A program made the position numbers and the translations under genes. From Micropterix aruncella (lineage: Eukaryota; Arthropoda; Insecta; Lepidoptera; Micropterigidae), in contig OX155961.1 in assembly GCA_944548615.1 (NCBI GenBank), positions 14,400,639 through 14,464,638 on the forward strand: a stretch of 64,000 nucleotides of DNA, in the 5' to 3' direction. Below, piece by piece: positions 11,590 through 23,794 of this stretch (position 1 is its first letter; every line of letters begins with the position of its first letter). A model generated the notes under the pieces. That model did no database searches and had not been told where the DNA came from. It saw only the letters and a program-made list of their open reading frames with translations.

Positions 11590-12640
11590 AGTGGATACGA
11601 TAAGATAGTTGACACCAGTGTGATGCTTCGAAAATTTACGAGCTAAATAATTATCAAGGTCGTTTAATATTATGAATGATTTATAATGATACTTGCTGTA
11701 ATTCGATCAAAAGTCATCCAATTATAGTAATTGACCTTTAGAAGTTTTAATATGAACTTTCAAGGACTCGCTCTCCATATTAAACGGTATTTATCTCCAT
11801 TTTTTTATGATGTTTTGTGTCGAAATGCGAATTTTTGTTTTAATGAGGTTAACAGATGCTAAATAAAAGGGTTTTGCATGTTTTTGCATGTGTCACCTGT
11901 ATCATAATCAACTATATTTATAGACACAAGTCATGCAGGAAATATATGTAACAGGGTCGGCTGACTGACACGTAGTGGGCATAAGCGTATTTAATTTATT
12001 TATTTATTTAAGAATTAATTACTATACAACATTGATTTGTTAACAAAAATAACAGGAACCGAATGGCAAAACCTTAACCTTTTGCTTATTTGACTCTGTC
12101 TACTGGGACTAGCCTGTTCTAGGATGAACAGGACTCTAATATTACAATCAAGTTTGCTTGATTGCTTGATTGCTTACAAATGTACAAGTTTTAGTAAAAA
12201 GATAATAAACTAAATTGCCGTAAAATGTGGTCTTCAAAAAAAAAAAAATAATATTAAAAATAATAATAAAAAATATTAAATGATAATGTAATAAATAAAA
12301 CTCAATTCCATTATACAATTGGCAATAATGTAAAATTCGATTAAATATTATAAATAAAGTTATATGTGAGAAAAGAAAGAAAGAGTCATTAATATTTAAT
12401 ATATGTTAAGTAATAAACGATTTAATATAAAAATATCTAGTCAAAAAAAGTACAATTCATTGTCAAAATAACATATAACAACAAAGTCAAATATTTTTTG
12501 GTAGTTAGTTCAATGTTAAATGTTAAAATATATTCAACAGACATGTTTAAAATACGTATAAATTTGTGCACCTAAGTTTTATTAAACTATTATTTCTAAC
12601 ATTTGATGTATGGTTAGTCTGTCATAATTCGATAACCATT
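11590..12640. other. AT-rich non-coding stretch
   Basis: No gene seen. It holds (TTTA)n near 12000, an A-rich stretch near 12240, and LINE-3'-UTR-like wording (GGGACTAGCCTGTTCTAGGA) near 12105. Confidence 0.5.
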
Positions 12641-12645
12641 TCAAA

Positions 12646-13000
12646 GTCGCCTAGTTAGGCGACTTTTATTCATTACTCTATCTCCTCAAGAATCAGTTTT
12701 ATGCTAACGTCTCATATATATATACAACATGATATGGTAAACTGTACAAACGAACCTGTGTAATACTATAAATAAATAAATAAATAAAATTTCTTTAATT
12801 TATTTTTGAATTCCCTAAATGTCCAATTCATTTTTATTTCCATATTGATCAGATTGTAAAATCTCGGCGCAATGAAAGAGTAATGTCTTTGTCCAAATGA
12901 TGTTTTCATTCTGGGTATAATAAGGCTATTTTGTATAACTTGTCTCGTTGGTCTTCGGTTCTGAATTATTCCTAAATTTGAGTTATTATCCAAAATAGTA
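12646..13000 (-). pseudogene. LINE 3' end (CR1/Jockey-like), minus strand
   Basis: Minus-strand frame 12766-12993 encodes a LINE RT C-terminal tail (NSNLGIIQNRRPTRQ, PRMKTSFGQRHYSFIAPRF). It ends in a (TTTA)n-type tract. The hairpin GTCGCCTAGTTAGGCGAC at 12646-12663 lies in the 3' UTR. The rest of the element is missing (5' truncation). Confidence 0.75.
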
Positions 13001-13446
13001 TAAGGTACAATATTTCAAATTTATTTTTATTTTAATGATAGCAATGAGCTTTTGTTTGATATTTTTAAGCTTGATATTATAAGGATAAAATTGTATATTT
13101 ACCCAATCATATTAAAATCTGAATTATATTTTAGTATTGATCCTTACCCATGTAATTGCTGTTTTTTTTCAGGATAACTTGGGTTTTAGTTGGAGTTTCA
13201 AATTCAAATTTGTTTCAGTTCGCAATTTTATTTTATATTCAATCATCTGTGTATTTGTCTTTCCGTCGTTTGTTTTTGCTCAAATATTTTCGTTTGTGCA
13301 ACCGTGATAAAGTTGAAAATTGGCATTATTTTTATATATGAGATTTTGTGCCTGTGTCTTCTATTACAGCTGCTTGCAGTCGGTGCTGTACAGTTACTGT
13401 AAATGTGTACTGTGAAGAACTGCTAATAATGATGGAGAAGGTCGTG

Positions 13447-13577
13447 ATTAAATAACCGAGCCTGGTCAATCGCTAATAGCCACTGCTTCTGCGTTACAAC
13501 GTATAACCACAGATTTCACTGCAAACAGTCGCAAGGTAACAGGAGTTTCGGCTGTAGACTCTTGGTCACCCGCCATA
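13447..13577 (-). repeat. Dispersed repeat R3, copy 1
   Basis: The reverse complement matches 40358-40480 (GGGTGACCAAGAGTCT, GAAACTCCTG, GCGACTGT, ending near GGTTTAATCAC-like wording). No ORF. One copy lies in the CPR-4 intron. Confidence 0.65.
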
Positions 13578-13785
13578 GTTGCCGGATCTTGTTCCAATAG
13601 AGTTTAAGGTTTTTTCAGAATTTAGATACCTTTTTACAAGGGCAAAAATTCAACTATGAAGAGTCGGTGGAAAACGCATTCATAGCTTTCATTGGATCCT
13701 GTATAAGAGTGTTTTACAGCAGAGGAAATAAGCAAATCTCATTGAAATGACAAATCTGCATTTATAATAGTGGTCAATATTTACA

Positions 13786-13998
13786 CCCCTAGAATGATCG
13801 GCGACCAGCTCGGGTTACCTACGGCAAAATGTATATAAATTTATATTTACACATACATTTACATTTACATAGAGCGGGGTTTACTATAGAGCTATACTAT
13901 TACTATAGAGCGGCGCACATTTACATTTATGTTTACATTTATATAAATTTATATACATTTTGCCGTAGGTAACCCGAGCTGGTCGCCTCACATTCTAA
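13786..13998. mobile_element. Palindromic MITE with CCCCTAGAATG end
   Basis: GCGACCAGCTCGGGTTACCT and AAAATGTATATAAATTTATA recur inverted at the right end, giving arms of about 48 bp. The centre has ACATTTACATTT and TATAGAGCGG motifs. It belongs with 48109-48343, where a TTAA duplication shows a piggyBac type; no clear TTAA is kept here. Confidence 0.8.
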
Positions 13999-14559
13999 GG
14001 CACCTCATATTAAATATATATTTTTCATACAAAATTTTTGGCTTTTAATTTCCATTATAGAACAGATCCTTCATAGGTAAGGACCCAATATTAAGTGTTT
14101 AAGTATACATTGTAACGTTAATTCGTCTTTCTTTTGGACTTTAAATTTCGTGGTTTGGTAATTTAAAAGACAACTGTTTTTCAAAATAGGATTTATTTCC
14201 TCTAATCAAATGCACGCGACAATCGTATGACCAATTATCGTGCTTTTCATTATCTAGTACGACTATCGCTATCGCACCGCGTATTTAATCGCATGTAAGA
14301 ATTGTATGTCGATCGAACAATTAAAATTCCAGAATCGGTTAATTATCAAAGAGATTAAAATACGAATGAAATAATAAATTGAATAAATAATGCATATAGT
14401 AAGTATTGAAAATGTCCGGCTTATAAACTAGTAAAGCAAGAGCTCGTACCCTCGGGCGGTTAATTTAGAAAATTTAGAGACTTCAACTCATGTATTTGAA
14501 TTTAATCAATATTATTATAATGAAGGTAAATATAAAAAAAACGTCGATGATCCAGGGAA

Positions 14560-14780
14560 GACGATGTGGGAATCGGGGAACGTCCGCGTAAGGGTCTTCG
14601 ATCCTTCCGCCGGGCCTGTGAGGTCTCCTCGGCCTTCTCGTCCGCTGCTCTTCTTCGCTGACCGCAGCACAGCTCCCGCTCCGGAAGGTATTCCTCCGCC
14701 TGGAATCAGGGAGGTACCCGACAATCTGGACCGTTACAATGAGAAGAATTGGCTACACCTGGGTTTTTTTTATTGAAATC
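14560..14780. other. GC-rich island, unassigned
   Basis: Markedly higher GC than the flanks, with a 70-codon frame on + rich in Pro and Arg (14564-14776). No family motif is recognised and the opposite strand is also open. A transposon remnant is likelier than a gene. Confidence 0.3.
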
Positions 14781-14852
14781 TAAGATATGAGGACCATGGT
14801 AACTTTCAGTTAAAACTTTCGTTCCATTTTTATTTTCACACAGGTATTGCCT

Positions 14853-14887
14853 CGCTCCAAGTGTGCTCAATGAGCACACTTGGAGCG
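14853..14887. repeat. 35-bp palindrome
   Basis: CGCTCCAAGTGTGCTCA, one base, then its exact reverse complement. It lies about 20 bp upstream of a candidate core promoter. Confidence 0.9.
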
Positions 14888-14904
14888 GGGTATGCGTCTG
14901 TGCG

Positions 14905-14937
14905 TATATACGAGGTGCGCGAAGTTCCCTCAGTCAG
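14905..14937 (+). promoter_or_regulatory. Candidate core promoter (TATA + initiator)
   Basis: TATATA at 14905-14910 and TCAGTC with A at 14932, 27 bp apart, match the arthropod TATA/initiator layout. No coding exon is identified behind it, so it may belong to a mobile element or be chance. Confidence 0.35.
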
Positions 14938-15689
14938 CCAGCAGTCGTCTGTGCGTGCAGCAGTCTCGGTACGCCGACCAGACGGTTCAGATGTAACTCT
15001 CCAATAGTCTCTAAGCTACCCGCAAATGATTATTTATCGTCTTCAGTGATTCTACATAGTGGTTGATTTTTCCCACTTCAAGAATCGTTCTTTTTGGGAT
15101 TGCTGAATAAACTTAAATCAAAATCCAGCTCAAAAGCATAGCAAACAGCCCGTTATAAACAAAGTACACGCAGTACATGAATAGTACAGTTTTTTATTAC
15201 CTCTGGGATACTTTTCTCTATTTATTCACTATTATTGCAATCTTAATTTTATTGTATTTTATTATTATCCTTATTATTATTCTAATAATATTTTTACTGG
15301 TTATGTTTTGATTTCTTTACTATTTTTTTCAAAATGATTATTTTATTTTATTTTATTTTTATTTTTCAGAAAACTTACAGCGTTTTATACTTAATACTAA
15401 CACATAATGTATACATCTAAGGCCAATTAAAAGTTTTCACAATTAAATTAAATCTATTATTACAGCGCAATGAGCAATGAAACAAATGCAGGTTCAAGTA
15501 AGGGGAAAGGGATAGGGTAAGCTAAATAAGTAAGTAAGATAAGCCATATTATGAGTTATGTAGATGTATGATATATGATGATATATAACGTATATACATA
15601 TATACATACATACACGTGCACAAACAATAAATTAATATAAATAATACGATACGGCAATAATAAAATGTAAAAATATAGTTAATATAAAC

Positions 15690-15803
15690 ATATATAAATA
15701 TATACATACATATATATACATATACATACATACATACATATACATACACACATACATATACATATACATACACATATACATATATATATACATACACATA
15801 CAT

Positions 15804-15874
<71 letters not shown>

Positions 15875-16035
15875 TACATATATACACATATATATACACA
15901 CACATACATATACATATACATATATATATATACATACATACATACATACACACACATATACATATACATACATACACACACATATATATATATATACATA
16001 CACATACATACACATATATATATACACATATATAA
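15690..16035. repeat. Compound (TA)n/(TACA)n microsatellite
   Basis: Mixed TA, CATA and CACA units around a pure TA core near 15808-15867. The long minus-strand frames here are repeat artefacts. Confidence 0.95.
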
Positions 16036-16165
16036 TATACATCACAATGTATTTATAATGTTAATATACATATGAACTTTTATAGAGAATATTATACTGA
16101 CTAGAAAGCATTGTTATAGTGGCGATTGCCAGAGCCTACGTACCCAACGGACGAAGAAATACCAA

Positions 16166-16740
16166 TCAAACCCGAAGGCTGTTTATCGTATTTCTAATTT
16201 CTTCGAAGCAAGTATTTGAAGATAAATTAAAAATATCCAAACATTGAAAGTTGAGGTTATATGATCGAAGTGCTCTATAAAAATACATATTTTGACCATA
16301 ATTGGTATTGACTCTCGGTAGATAAAATAAATCGCGAGCCCTGGTCTTATTGTTGGGGATTCGGTAGGAGATTCTGCCAACAGAATAGGGACTGTCTATT
16401 TTATTATTAATAATATTGTACAGAAAACGTATATCATATTGGAGGCGCCTATCCTCGAGTGAGTCCATGTTATGTAAGTCTCTCTGAGTAACTTTCGGAG
16501 GTTTGAAACGATTTAAAATCAAGATGTCTCATGAAGTACTTCTGGAGTCTCTCAACTCTATTTTTATAGACTGTATATTGAGGCGACCAAATGATAGATC
16601 CGTATTCGAGAATGCTGCGTACATAGGAGAAGTATAAAATCTTAAGGGTTCTTACATCGCTAAACGGTTTACACACTCGCTGGATGAATCCTAACATTTT
16701 ATGAGCTTTTCCGGTAGCATAGTCGATGTGTTTATCAAAC
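16166..16740 (-). pseudogene. LINE ORF2 C-terminal fragment, minus strand
   Basis: Two overlapping minus-strand frames form one LINE thumb region joined by a frameshift near 16480-16520: LGFIQRVCKPFSDVRTLKIL and YVRSILEYGSIIWSPQY, then LEDRRLQYDIRFLYNIINN and the PRVNTNYGQNMYFYRALR tail. This is typical of Jockey/CR1-like lepidopteran LINEs. The catalytic part is absent. Confidence 0.8.
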
Positions 16741-16977
16741 AGCAGTTTATTATATCATTAAAATAACTCTTGAAATACATCCAATTATTTATTAGAGCTA
16801 TTAGATTGATTTTAATGCATATTTTCTTTTTTCTCAGTTATTTCTTTAATAAATGTGCGCACAATACAAAACTTACAAGTAACCTAGTCGGGTCTACCTT
16901 GGTACTAGCTTCGGCCTAGTTAGGCAGACTTTGTAAATTACCATTTTATGCATTACCTTCGGAAATAAATTTATTCT

Positions 16978-17392
16978 TATTCTTATTCTTATATGTAACG
17001 AGATATATGCATTAGTTTTGCATATTGCATTAGAAGTACATTGTAAGTTGCATATCTGCATTAATAGATAGTAGACAGAGGTTATCAAAGCAACTTTCAA
17101 GTAAACCTCAGGTGTGTTTAGTAATTATTACCGAAATATTTTTTTTTCTGTAATATATTCTTTGCCAATTTGAACATCATATTGTTTATTATTGTCAAGA
17201 ATAAGAATAAATTGAAATAATTTCGGTAATAATTACTAAACACCCCTGCGGTTTAGTTGAAAGTTGCTTTGATAACCTCTGTCTACTATCTACTAATGCA
17301 GATATGCAACTTACAATGTACTTCTAATGCAATATGCAAAACTAATGCATATATCTAGTTACATATAAGAATAAGAATAAGAATAAATTTAT
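16978..17392. repeat. Long inverted repeat, ~155-bp arms
   Basis: Arms at about 16978-17142 and 17218-17392 are inverted copies (GATAACCTCTGTCTACTATC and its complement; TGCATTAGTTTTGCATATTG). The spacer is about 75 bp, and each arm ends in (TTATTC)n or its complement. The left end overlaps LINE-3'-UTR-like sequence (GGCCTAGTTAGGCAGACT, 16913-16930). Either a foldback element or two facing LINE tails. Confidence 0.85.
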
Positions 17393-17399
17393 TTCAATT

Positions 17400-18536
17400 C
17401 ATTCTTATACAAAAATAAATGTTTTTTATTATTATTATTGTATTGGTTCTGTGGTATAATCATAAATTCAGAGATTCTATAGTTTCTAGGTAACATTGTT
17501 CTACCGTTTATAATTAAAACTTAAAAATAGTCATAATTTTATTTATTTATTTATTTTTATTGGAATTATCAAATTAACCATTTACAATAAGTATAATATT
17601 TAAACAAATGGCAAAAACTTTCCTCTTTAATTCATTGGCTAGTGCTGCCCAACTGGGATATACCCTTTCCAGCGCAAGAATTCACAGAAATATTAACATC
17701 GTCCTCAGTCTTTCAAACCGTCGTGTATATAGCTCGTGTAAAAAAAACACTCTCTAAAACACTCTCTAAAAGCGGTTCCCAATATCAAAAATAAACGAAA
17801 TTAAAATATATATATTTTAACGTTAATAGCAAATTTCAACTATTATTTCGTGCAGCACGGCTTCCCTATATAGCGGGCTATGTGCAAGTTCAGTTATTGA
17901 ATTATTTAGAATCTTATTGATTTACATTAACCGGAATAATGATATCATCTGTAAAGGTGATGGATCAGTATATAAAATGAGATATCTGATTAGGAAATCC
18001 ATTTTATAAAGATTAGTGAACTTGGAAGCAACGATGCACACCTTAGTAAGAGCATTTGATTTTCATTATTTTTGGCATAGAATTATTGCTAATTGTGTCC
18101 GCTCAAAGTTAGATTCCTTGAGTAAGTTTTTATTAATTGAGTAAGTTTGTAATAACAAAAAAACTTTACCTGCATGTATTGTGAAATAGGTTAGGGAGAA
18201 GTCTGCCGTGGGGATATACGCAGGCACACACATACACTTTACACAATCTCACATCTCTAATATAATTACCTATATGTAAACAAGAATCAATTCAGCTTTT
18301 TATTGTTATAAAATAATATGTTGTATTGGAATTTATTTTATAATTATTTTATACTACTTTTATTAATTATTGATTATTTTAATTTTTTATTGATTATTTT
18401 GTGTTTTTTTTTAATTTACTATAACAATATACATCTTTTTTATAAAACTAAATTTATAACTTTGTAACTTTATAAATTTACAAATTTATAACAAAATAAT
18501 ACATAAAATTGGCCTTTCTCTTGGAACAGAAAATGT
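17400..18536. other. AT-rich non-coding stretch
   Basis: No gene or clear element seen. It contains (TTTA)n near 17540 and many T-rich runs. Confidence 0.5.
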
Positions 18537-19111
18537 CTAGTTAGGAGTGACATTGTGTAAAAATAATTCTTATATTTTTTTTTTCAATAAATAAAATTTT
18601 AAAAAAACATGCGCTACAACAACATATTAATGTTTTACAAAAATAATGTTTCAATATGATTATTTTTTATGTCATAACATTTTGTATTGTTTTTATTTGA
18701 AATAAAAGAGAGAAAATACAAAATCTAAACACATGCTGATTTCGTTCAATAAAATGAGTAACTACATGCCAAAAAAATTAGTACAAGCCTAGGCCTAGTT
18801 GGGGGTGTTGAAGTTGTGTTTAAGATGCTGCAGTGGGCTTTCTTTTTTGCTACTGGTCCAAACACGTACGTAGCTGGTCCAACTTGCTAACTGGTCCAAC
18901 TACGTAATGAAAGAGTAATTTCTTTGTACAAATGATGTTTCATCCTGGGTATTATTAAGCTATTTTCTAAAACTTGTCTTGTTGGTCTTCGGTTCTGAAT
19001 TATTCCTAAATTTGAATTATTGTCTAAAAATAGCTTTAAGAGGGAAGTTTTAAAAAAGAGTTGCCTACAATCAAGCGCTTTAGCTTCCATATAAATTTCA
19101 TGGGATTGCAT
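18537..19111 (-). pseudogene. LINE 3' end, minus strand
   Basis: Minus-strand frame 18887-19111 matches the fragment at 12766-12993 (NSNLGIIQNRRPTRQ, NSLIIPRMK) and extends further upstream (KALDCRQLFFKTSLLKLF). CTAGTTAGG at 18537-18545 marks the 3' UTR, as at 12651. Decayed. Confidence 0.7.
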
Positions 19112-19560
19112 TATGGTCTGCAGAGAATAGTTTTGAGTATAAATTTCTGCGCAACTTGCAATGGCTCTAGCAGGGTTCTACCACATCCACCCCATCAATT
19201 TATGCTGTAAGTTAGAAGCGATTCACATAAAGCATGATAAACAGTTTTTATCATTTTGGAATATTATTGATTATAGATATGTATATTAGATTGCTCAATT
19301 CCATAGTATGTTTTGGCAATCATCTGTAATGAAACTCACAGCAATTTATTTGACCATCTATTACAATTTTGATAATGAATGGTTTTTATAAGGGACTGAT
19401 TATTGAATCACATCGATAAAAATAATTACAAAAACCCATTATTTAACCAGTTATAACAATAATACCATAAACATTATTTCCTCCATCTCTTATATTTTAT
19501 ATAGGCTGAATACGTCACAGAAATAATTCATGTAGATTAGAATGCCATCTACTTTAAAAC

Positions 19561-19868
19561 ATTGGGCCCGATTGCGTTTCTTTGTGAACTAAAACTAAAA
19601 TTAGTCCAAGCGAACGAGGCAGAGCAATACGTTAGAGCGGATTATAAACGAACGATCGTGTCGATAAATACTACCTGCCGAACTGATACTCGTCCGAATA
19701 AATTCGAGCATATTTGGTGCGGTGTAAGATTTGACCTTGACGGGAAGTTTTAATGCGAAAAAGTGACAACTGGTCATCTCACACTCCGCTCTAGCGTATT
19801 GCCCTGTCTCGTTCACACGGACTAATTTCCGATTTTAGTTCACGAAGAAACGCAATCGAGCCCATTAA
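19561..19868. mobile_element. Palindromic MITE, complete copy
   Basis: About 308 bp with imperfect inverted arms of roughly 100 bp: ATTGGGCCCGATTGCG at the left, CGCAATCGAGCCCATT at the right; GTGAACTAAAA and AATTAGTCC repeat inside. It starts the duplicated block's left flank in copy B. No ORF. Confidence 0.8.
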
Positions 19869-19872
19869 AGTA

Positions 19873-19912
19873 CCTAATTATTATGAATATGTGTATATTC
19901 ATAATAATTAGG
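19873..19912. repeat. Perfect 17-bp-arm hairpin (copy B)
   Basis: Same hairpin as 165-204, identical arms and loop. Confidence 0.85.
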
Positions 19913-20629
19913 AAAACCTGTATAGCAAATAGAAATTGAAATCTTAAAGTAAATATTAATAAAATAATAAACCTATGATTTAAAATTTCGTTTGTAAAAT
20001 CATAATTGTTTATTTTTTCGGATGGGATACCGTAATAGACACGTTCAGAAAGTCATCTATTGGGCTACTGAACATATGAGATGATAAATTAATATTTGGA
20101 ATCATAAGTGACATCTACATGTTGCATGTCATAGTTAAATACTAGCTGCTAAAACGTAGTACATATAAGGTACAAGAAATTGTTAATTTGATAATTTCTA
20201 TTGAGATCTTATAACTTCGAAATAGCTCGTTTTTCAATTCTTTATGAGCTTAGAGCATTCAAAAGTTGAGATGGAGATGAGGAACAATAACTGAGGTTAA
20301 GTAGTTTGTGAGTCACTGATACTATTTGTATCAGTAAAAAAAGAAAATATTTGGTATAATCGGAATGTGAAAGTATGGTAAACGATTCAATCAGATTGAC
20401 AACTTAATAATAACGATAATTATCGTCAACCAAAACCACAATTTGCGTGGACATTGCTTTTAACTCGACTAGGACAGAATTGTCTAGTTTTGAGTAGGTT
20501 TATCGTGAGTAATATAGGGTAAGTTTCGAATCTACAGAGCTCGCGCTAGCACACGTGTAAAAATATAAATTATTTTTTAGAGATCATTAAAGGGATCTGG
20601 GATTTTGTGGGAGGATTTCACGTTAAGTT

Positions 20630-20636
20630 TATAAAA
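20630..20636 (+). promoter_or_regulatory. TATA box candidate for CPR-1B
   Basis: TATAAAA, same place as in copy A. Confidence 0.45.
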
Positions 20637-20897
20637 GGTTGTTTTTTTCTCCAGAGTTGTTCCGTCTTGTCTTTGATTTTTGTGAAATGAGTTCGGAAAT
20701 AATTACGTTTAGCCAGTATATTAGATAGCGAAATATGTTTCTTAAATTCTTTATATTTATTCCGAACTGTCGTTAAGCAAGAGTAGAGATTTTCTCCGTA
20801 ACTTTTTTATTCCAGGATATCACGTTTTATGCTTTGTATCACATGTGTGGTATTTGTGTCAAACCAATGAATAAATTACTAATACAATTGGTTACAG

Positions 20898-21671
20898 GGG
20901 ATTATAATAGCGTGTCTACTGGCATTGAGCAACGCGCAGCTACCTCTATTCCCAAAATATAAAGGCATTGCTTTTATTGATCCTGGAGCACCACCTCTAG
21001 TAGCATCAGCTAAACCGGGTCAAATAATATCAGCTGCTATTCAAGCAGTATCAGTTGCTGCTCCAACGCCAACAGCAGCTGCTCCAACGGCAACAGAAAC
21101 AGCTCTAACACCTTCAGTAGCAGATCCAATGCTAACAGAAGCTGCTCCAACGCCAACAGAAACTGCTTCAACGTCAATGAAAGCCGCTCCAACGACGACA
21201 GAACCTGCGTTAACACCAGAAGACCTAACGCAAAATGAAGTAATAAAACCATGGACAGAATCGCCGGCTCCTTCAGTGCTACTTAATAATCCATCCATAA
21301 GTGTTCCAGTTGAACCAACTTTCTTTATTAATCCATTGCTCCACAATTTATTCTTACCAACTACAGTGTCAAATATAGAGGATGAAAATCCAGCAATTCA
21401 ATACGAAACTCGAAACGAAATAGTCAATAATGAATACGATATACCTCAATATGAATTCCAGTACTCGGTTGCTGAACCAAGTACTGGTGATTTTAAAAAC
21501 CAACACGAATCCAGACTTGCTGATGAAGTCACTGGGTCGTACTCAATTTTGCAACCCAATGGAAAATGGAGAATCGTCGATTACAGAGCTAACGACATAG
21601 ATGGATACATAGCCTTGGTCAGATACGAGGATGCTGTATTTGGTGATAGACACAACTTTCCCCGACGTTAA
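20898..21671 (+). CDS. RR-2 cuticular protein CPR-1B (main coding exon)
   Basis: Paralogue or allele of CPR-1A with the same signal-peptide end, Pro/Ala/Thr linker and C-terminal RR-2 domain (YEFQYSV, TGDFKNQHESR, RIVDYRAND). It differs from CPR-1A at eight residues, all in the linker (for example Gly for Glu early on, Ser for Pro, Lys for Glu before PWT), while the RR-2 domain is identical. Two silent differences were seen. The candidate exon 1 (20829-20849) reads MLCITCV and needs the same 48-nt intron. A poly(A) signal AATAAA lies at 21784. The start is as uncertain as in copy A. Confidence 0.9.
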   Translation, partial: GIIIACLLALSNAQLPLFPKYKGIAFIDPGAPPLVASAKPGQIISAAIQAVSVAAPTPTAAAPTATETALTPSVADPMLTEAAPTPTETASTSMKAAPTTTEPALTPEDLTQNEVIKPWTESPAPSVLLNNPSISVPVEPTFFINPLLHNLFLPTTVSNIEDENPAIQYETRNEIVNNEYDIPQYEFQYSVAEPSTGDFKNQHESRLADEVTGSYSILQPNGKWRIVDYRANDIDGYIALVRYEDAVFGDRHNFPRR

Positions 21672-21789
21672 AACCAACACGCTGATTTAATTACTAGAGG
21701 CTTCAGCAAAATCAGAACTTTTGCTAATTATAATCAAAATGAAGTATTTAATTTACACATAATTTAATATGGTAGGAGAGAACAATAAA

Positions 21790-22930
21790 TAAACTGTGAT
21801 ATTTTTTTAAATAAAATAAAATTTGTTTTATTTACATTTACAAAGAGTAACCGGAGTTTGATAACCAAAAAAATAAAGTATAATCAGAATATGAAATTGT
21901 GCTAAAACCGAGCACTTGTTACGAGATCTTATATAGGTTGTATATTATATATCACATCGATTTGGTTCTTATATATCATATCGATTTCATATAGGATATA
22001 TACATATTTATAAAAAATTAAACGTCTCCTTAGAACAGGCTATAGCCTAGTTAGGTGACATTAAAATACACTTTTGGCATTTCATGTCATCATGTTACAA
22101 CTCAACAGTTTTGGCAGGTCAAGTTATCAGTCTCTTGCTACTGGATTTTCGTCTTTGTTTTTTTTAATATTACCTAGATGTTATCCATTTAACTGTGTAT
22201 TACAACTGTGAACGTGAAATTTAACTTTGCACTTGAACTTTAACTGTGAACTATACGAATAAAATAAAATATACTAAATTAAATCAGTTGTAGTCAATTC
22301 AAAAATGCACACAATTCTTAGACACATTCAACTAAACTCGATTTTATCTTCAACCGTTATAAAAAAATAAGAACCTATAATGGGGTTTATTGCTTCTCTG
22401 ATAAACTAGACCGCATCGTAACTATCGTGCCACCTGCTGTTACCCAAATGGTGATACTTGCTAAACTCAAGCTGACTTATATACGACTATGTCTTCACTG
22501 TTTAAGTTGACGTGATCTGTAAATTAATATCCCTTTCGTAAAGCCTTAATCGATTAGATGATTGCGTGCTCTATTTGAAGTTTTAATTAATTATTGATGA
22601 AGGAAATCAATTGGTTTTGTAATAAGTAAACGATATGTTTTTGACAGTCGTTTTTATACCTATCGTGGAGATGAATACCTACCTTTCTATTCCTGTTACA
22701 AATATATGAAATTTTTAATTCTCATATATATCTTATCTTAATATTCTTATATTTCGATATTTTAATTATTGTATAATAATTTTGGTTTTGAACGTTTATT
22801 TTTAATATCCTTTCGAATGCTTATTTTAAACTCTTCTTTACTGGATTTTATTATTTATTTTTTTTAGACTCTGCCATTAAAAAAAAAATAGTTTAAAAAC
22901 ACTAAAAACACGCTTTTGGGCTTGTGGGAA
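21790..22930. other. Intergenic, mostly unassigned
   Basis: AT-rich. A LINE-type 3' UTR motif (TATAGCCTAGTTAGGTGACA) ends at 22060. No ORF of interest. Confidence 0.5.
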
Positions 22931-22931
22931 A

Positions 22932-23055
22932 TGATTTAATTCCTTATACAGTCTCGTTTTCTATTGACACAAATTAAAATTTTCTAATAAAGTTACATTT
23001 TGAGACGCTCACGGTCATAGTCACAACATCTGCTCTTGGTAATAATTAAACCAAT
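22932..23055 (+). repeat. 124-bp direct repeat, left copy
   Basis: Identical by eye to 23471-23594 (starts TGATTTAATTCCTTATACAG, ends TAATTAAACCAAT), offset 539 bp. The segment between them holds a common lepidopteran repeat. Confidence 0.9.
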
Positions 23056-23470
23056 ACGATATTCACATACACACGGCTATGATACGATATTCCATCATAG
23101 AATGCCAGTGCCTATCATCCGGCTTCATCATCAGACCTTAAAACCTAATCGTGCTCAAAGTTCCTTCGAAGACTTTTCTAACAAGTCCAAACACAGCTAT
23201 GATACGATGTTCCATCATGAAGTTCTAGTTCATATCTTCCGACTCCATCATCAGATCAGTTCGACAGTACCATATTATTGTATTGTCATCAGAACTACAT
23301 ACAGCTGCCAATTTCATGACGCTACGATCCTTGGAAGATGGTTAAATTAGTTACCTTAGATTTCATTACATAGTTACACACAGGTCGACCTAATAATAGC
23401 GTGTTAAAAATAAAATCATATCTCACACACAATGACTGCTACAACCATATCTTTTGAATATATTTAAAAA
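23056..23470. repeat. Lepidopteran interspersed repeat between direct repeats
   Basis: Contains two related units (CTATGATACGATRTTCCATCAT, then CTTCCGRCTCCATCATCAGA wording) and CATATTATTGTATTGTCATC. The same wording appears at 47620-48660. Non-coding; the 104-codon frame here is not conserved. Confidence 0.6.
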
Positions 23471-23594
23471 TGATTTAATTCCTTATACAGTCTCGTTTTC
23501 TATTGACACAAATTAAAATTTTCTAATAAAGTTACATTTTGAGACGCTCACGGTCATAGTCACAACATCTGCTCTTGGTAATAATTAAACCAAT
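23471..23594 (+). repeat. 124-bp direct repeat, right copy
   Basis: Partner of 22932-23055; about 130 bp upstream of the CPR-2 TATA box. Confidence 0.9.
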
Positions 23595-23725
23595 TTCCTC
23601 CGACATTATTGTAACATTGGTGTTGGAAACACTAATAAATATCACCTTAGGCCAATCGCAAACGACGCTGACTGCGATTAGTATTAAGTAAGTGTATGTT
23701 TCGAAAGGCATTTGCTACGTTATTC

Positions 23726-23764
23726 TATAAATGGAGTATCTGAAGATGAAATCAATACAGTTCA
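23726..23764 (+). promoter_or_regulatory. CPR-2 core promoter
   Basis: TATAAA at 23726-23731 and an initiator-like ACAGTTCA near 23757 lie about 31 bp apart, and about 36 bp before the start codon. Confidence 0.75.
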
Positions 23765-23794
23765 CTATTAGTCACTTACGAATACAGCCACAAC

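Larger units (their letters stand above)
19709..21730 (+). repeat. Duplicated 2-kb block, copy B
   Basis: Partner of 1-2011. Here the flanks go on without a gap: the MITE is complete on the left and the CPR-1B 3' UTR continues on the right. Confidence 0.95.

Noticed and set aside
12646..12663. Hairpin followed by T run, like a bacterial terminator
   Set aside because: The region is eukaryotic and the hairpin belongs to a LINE 3' UTR.
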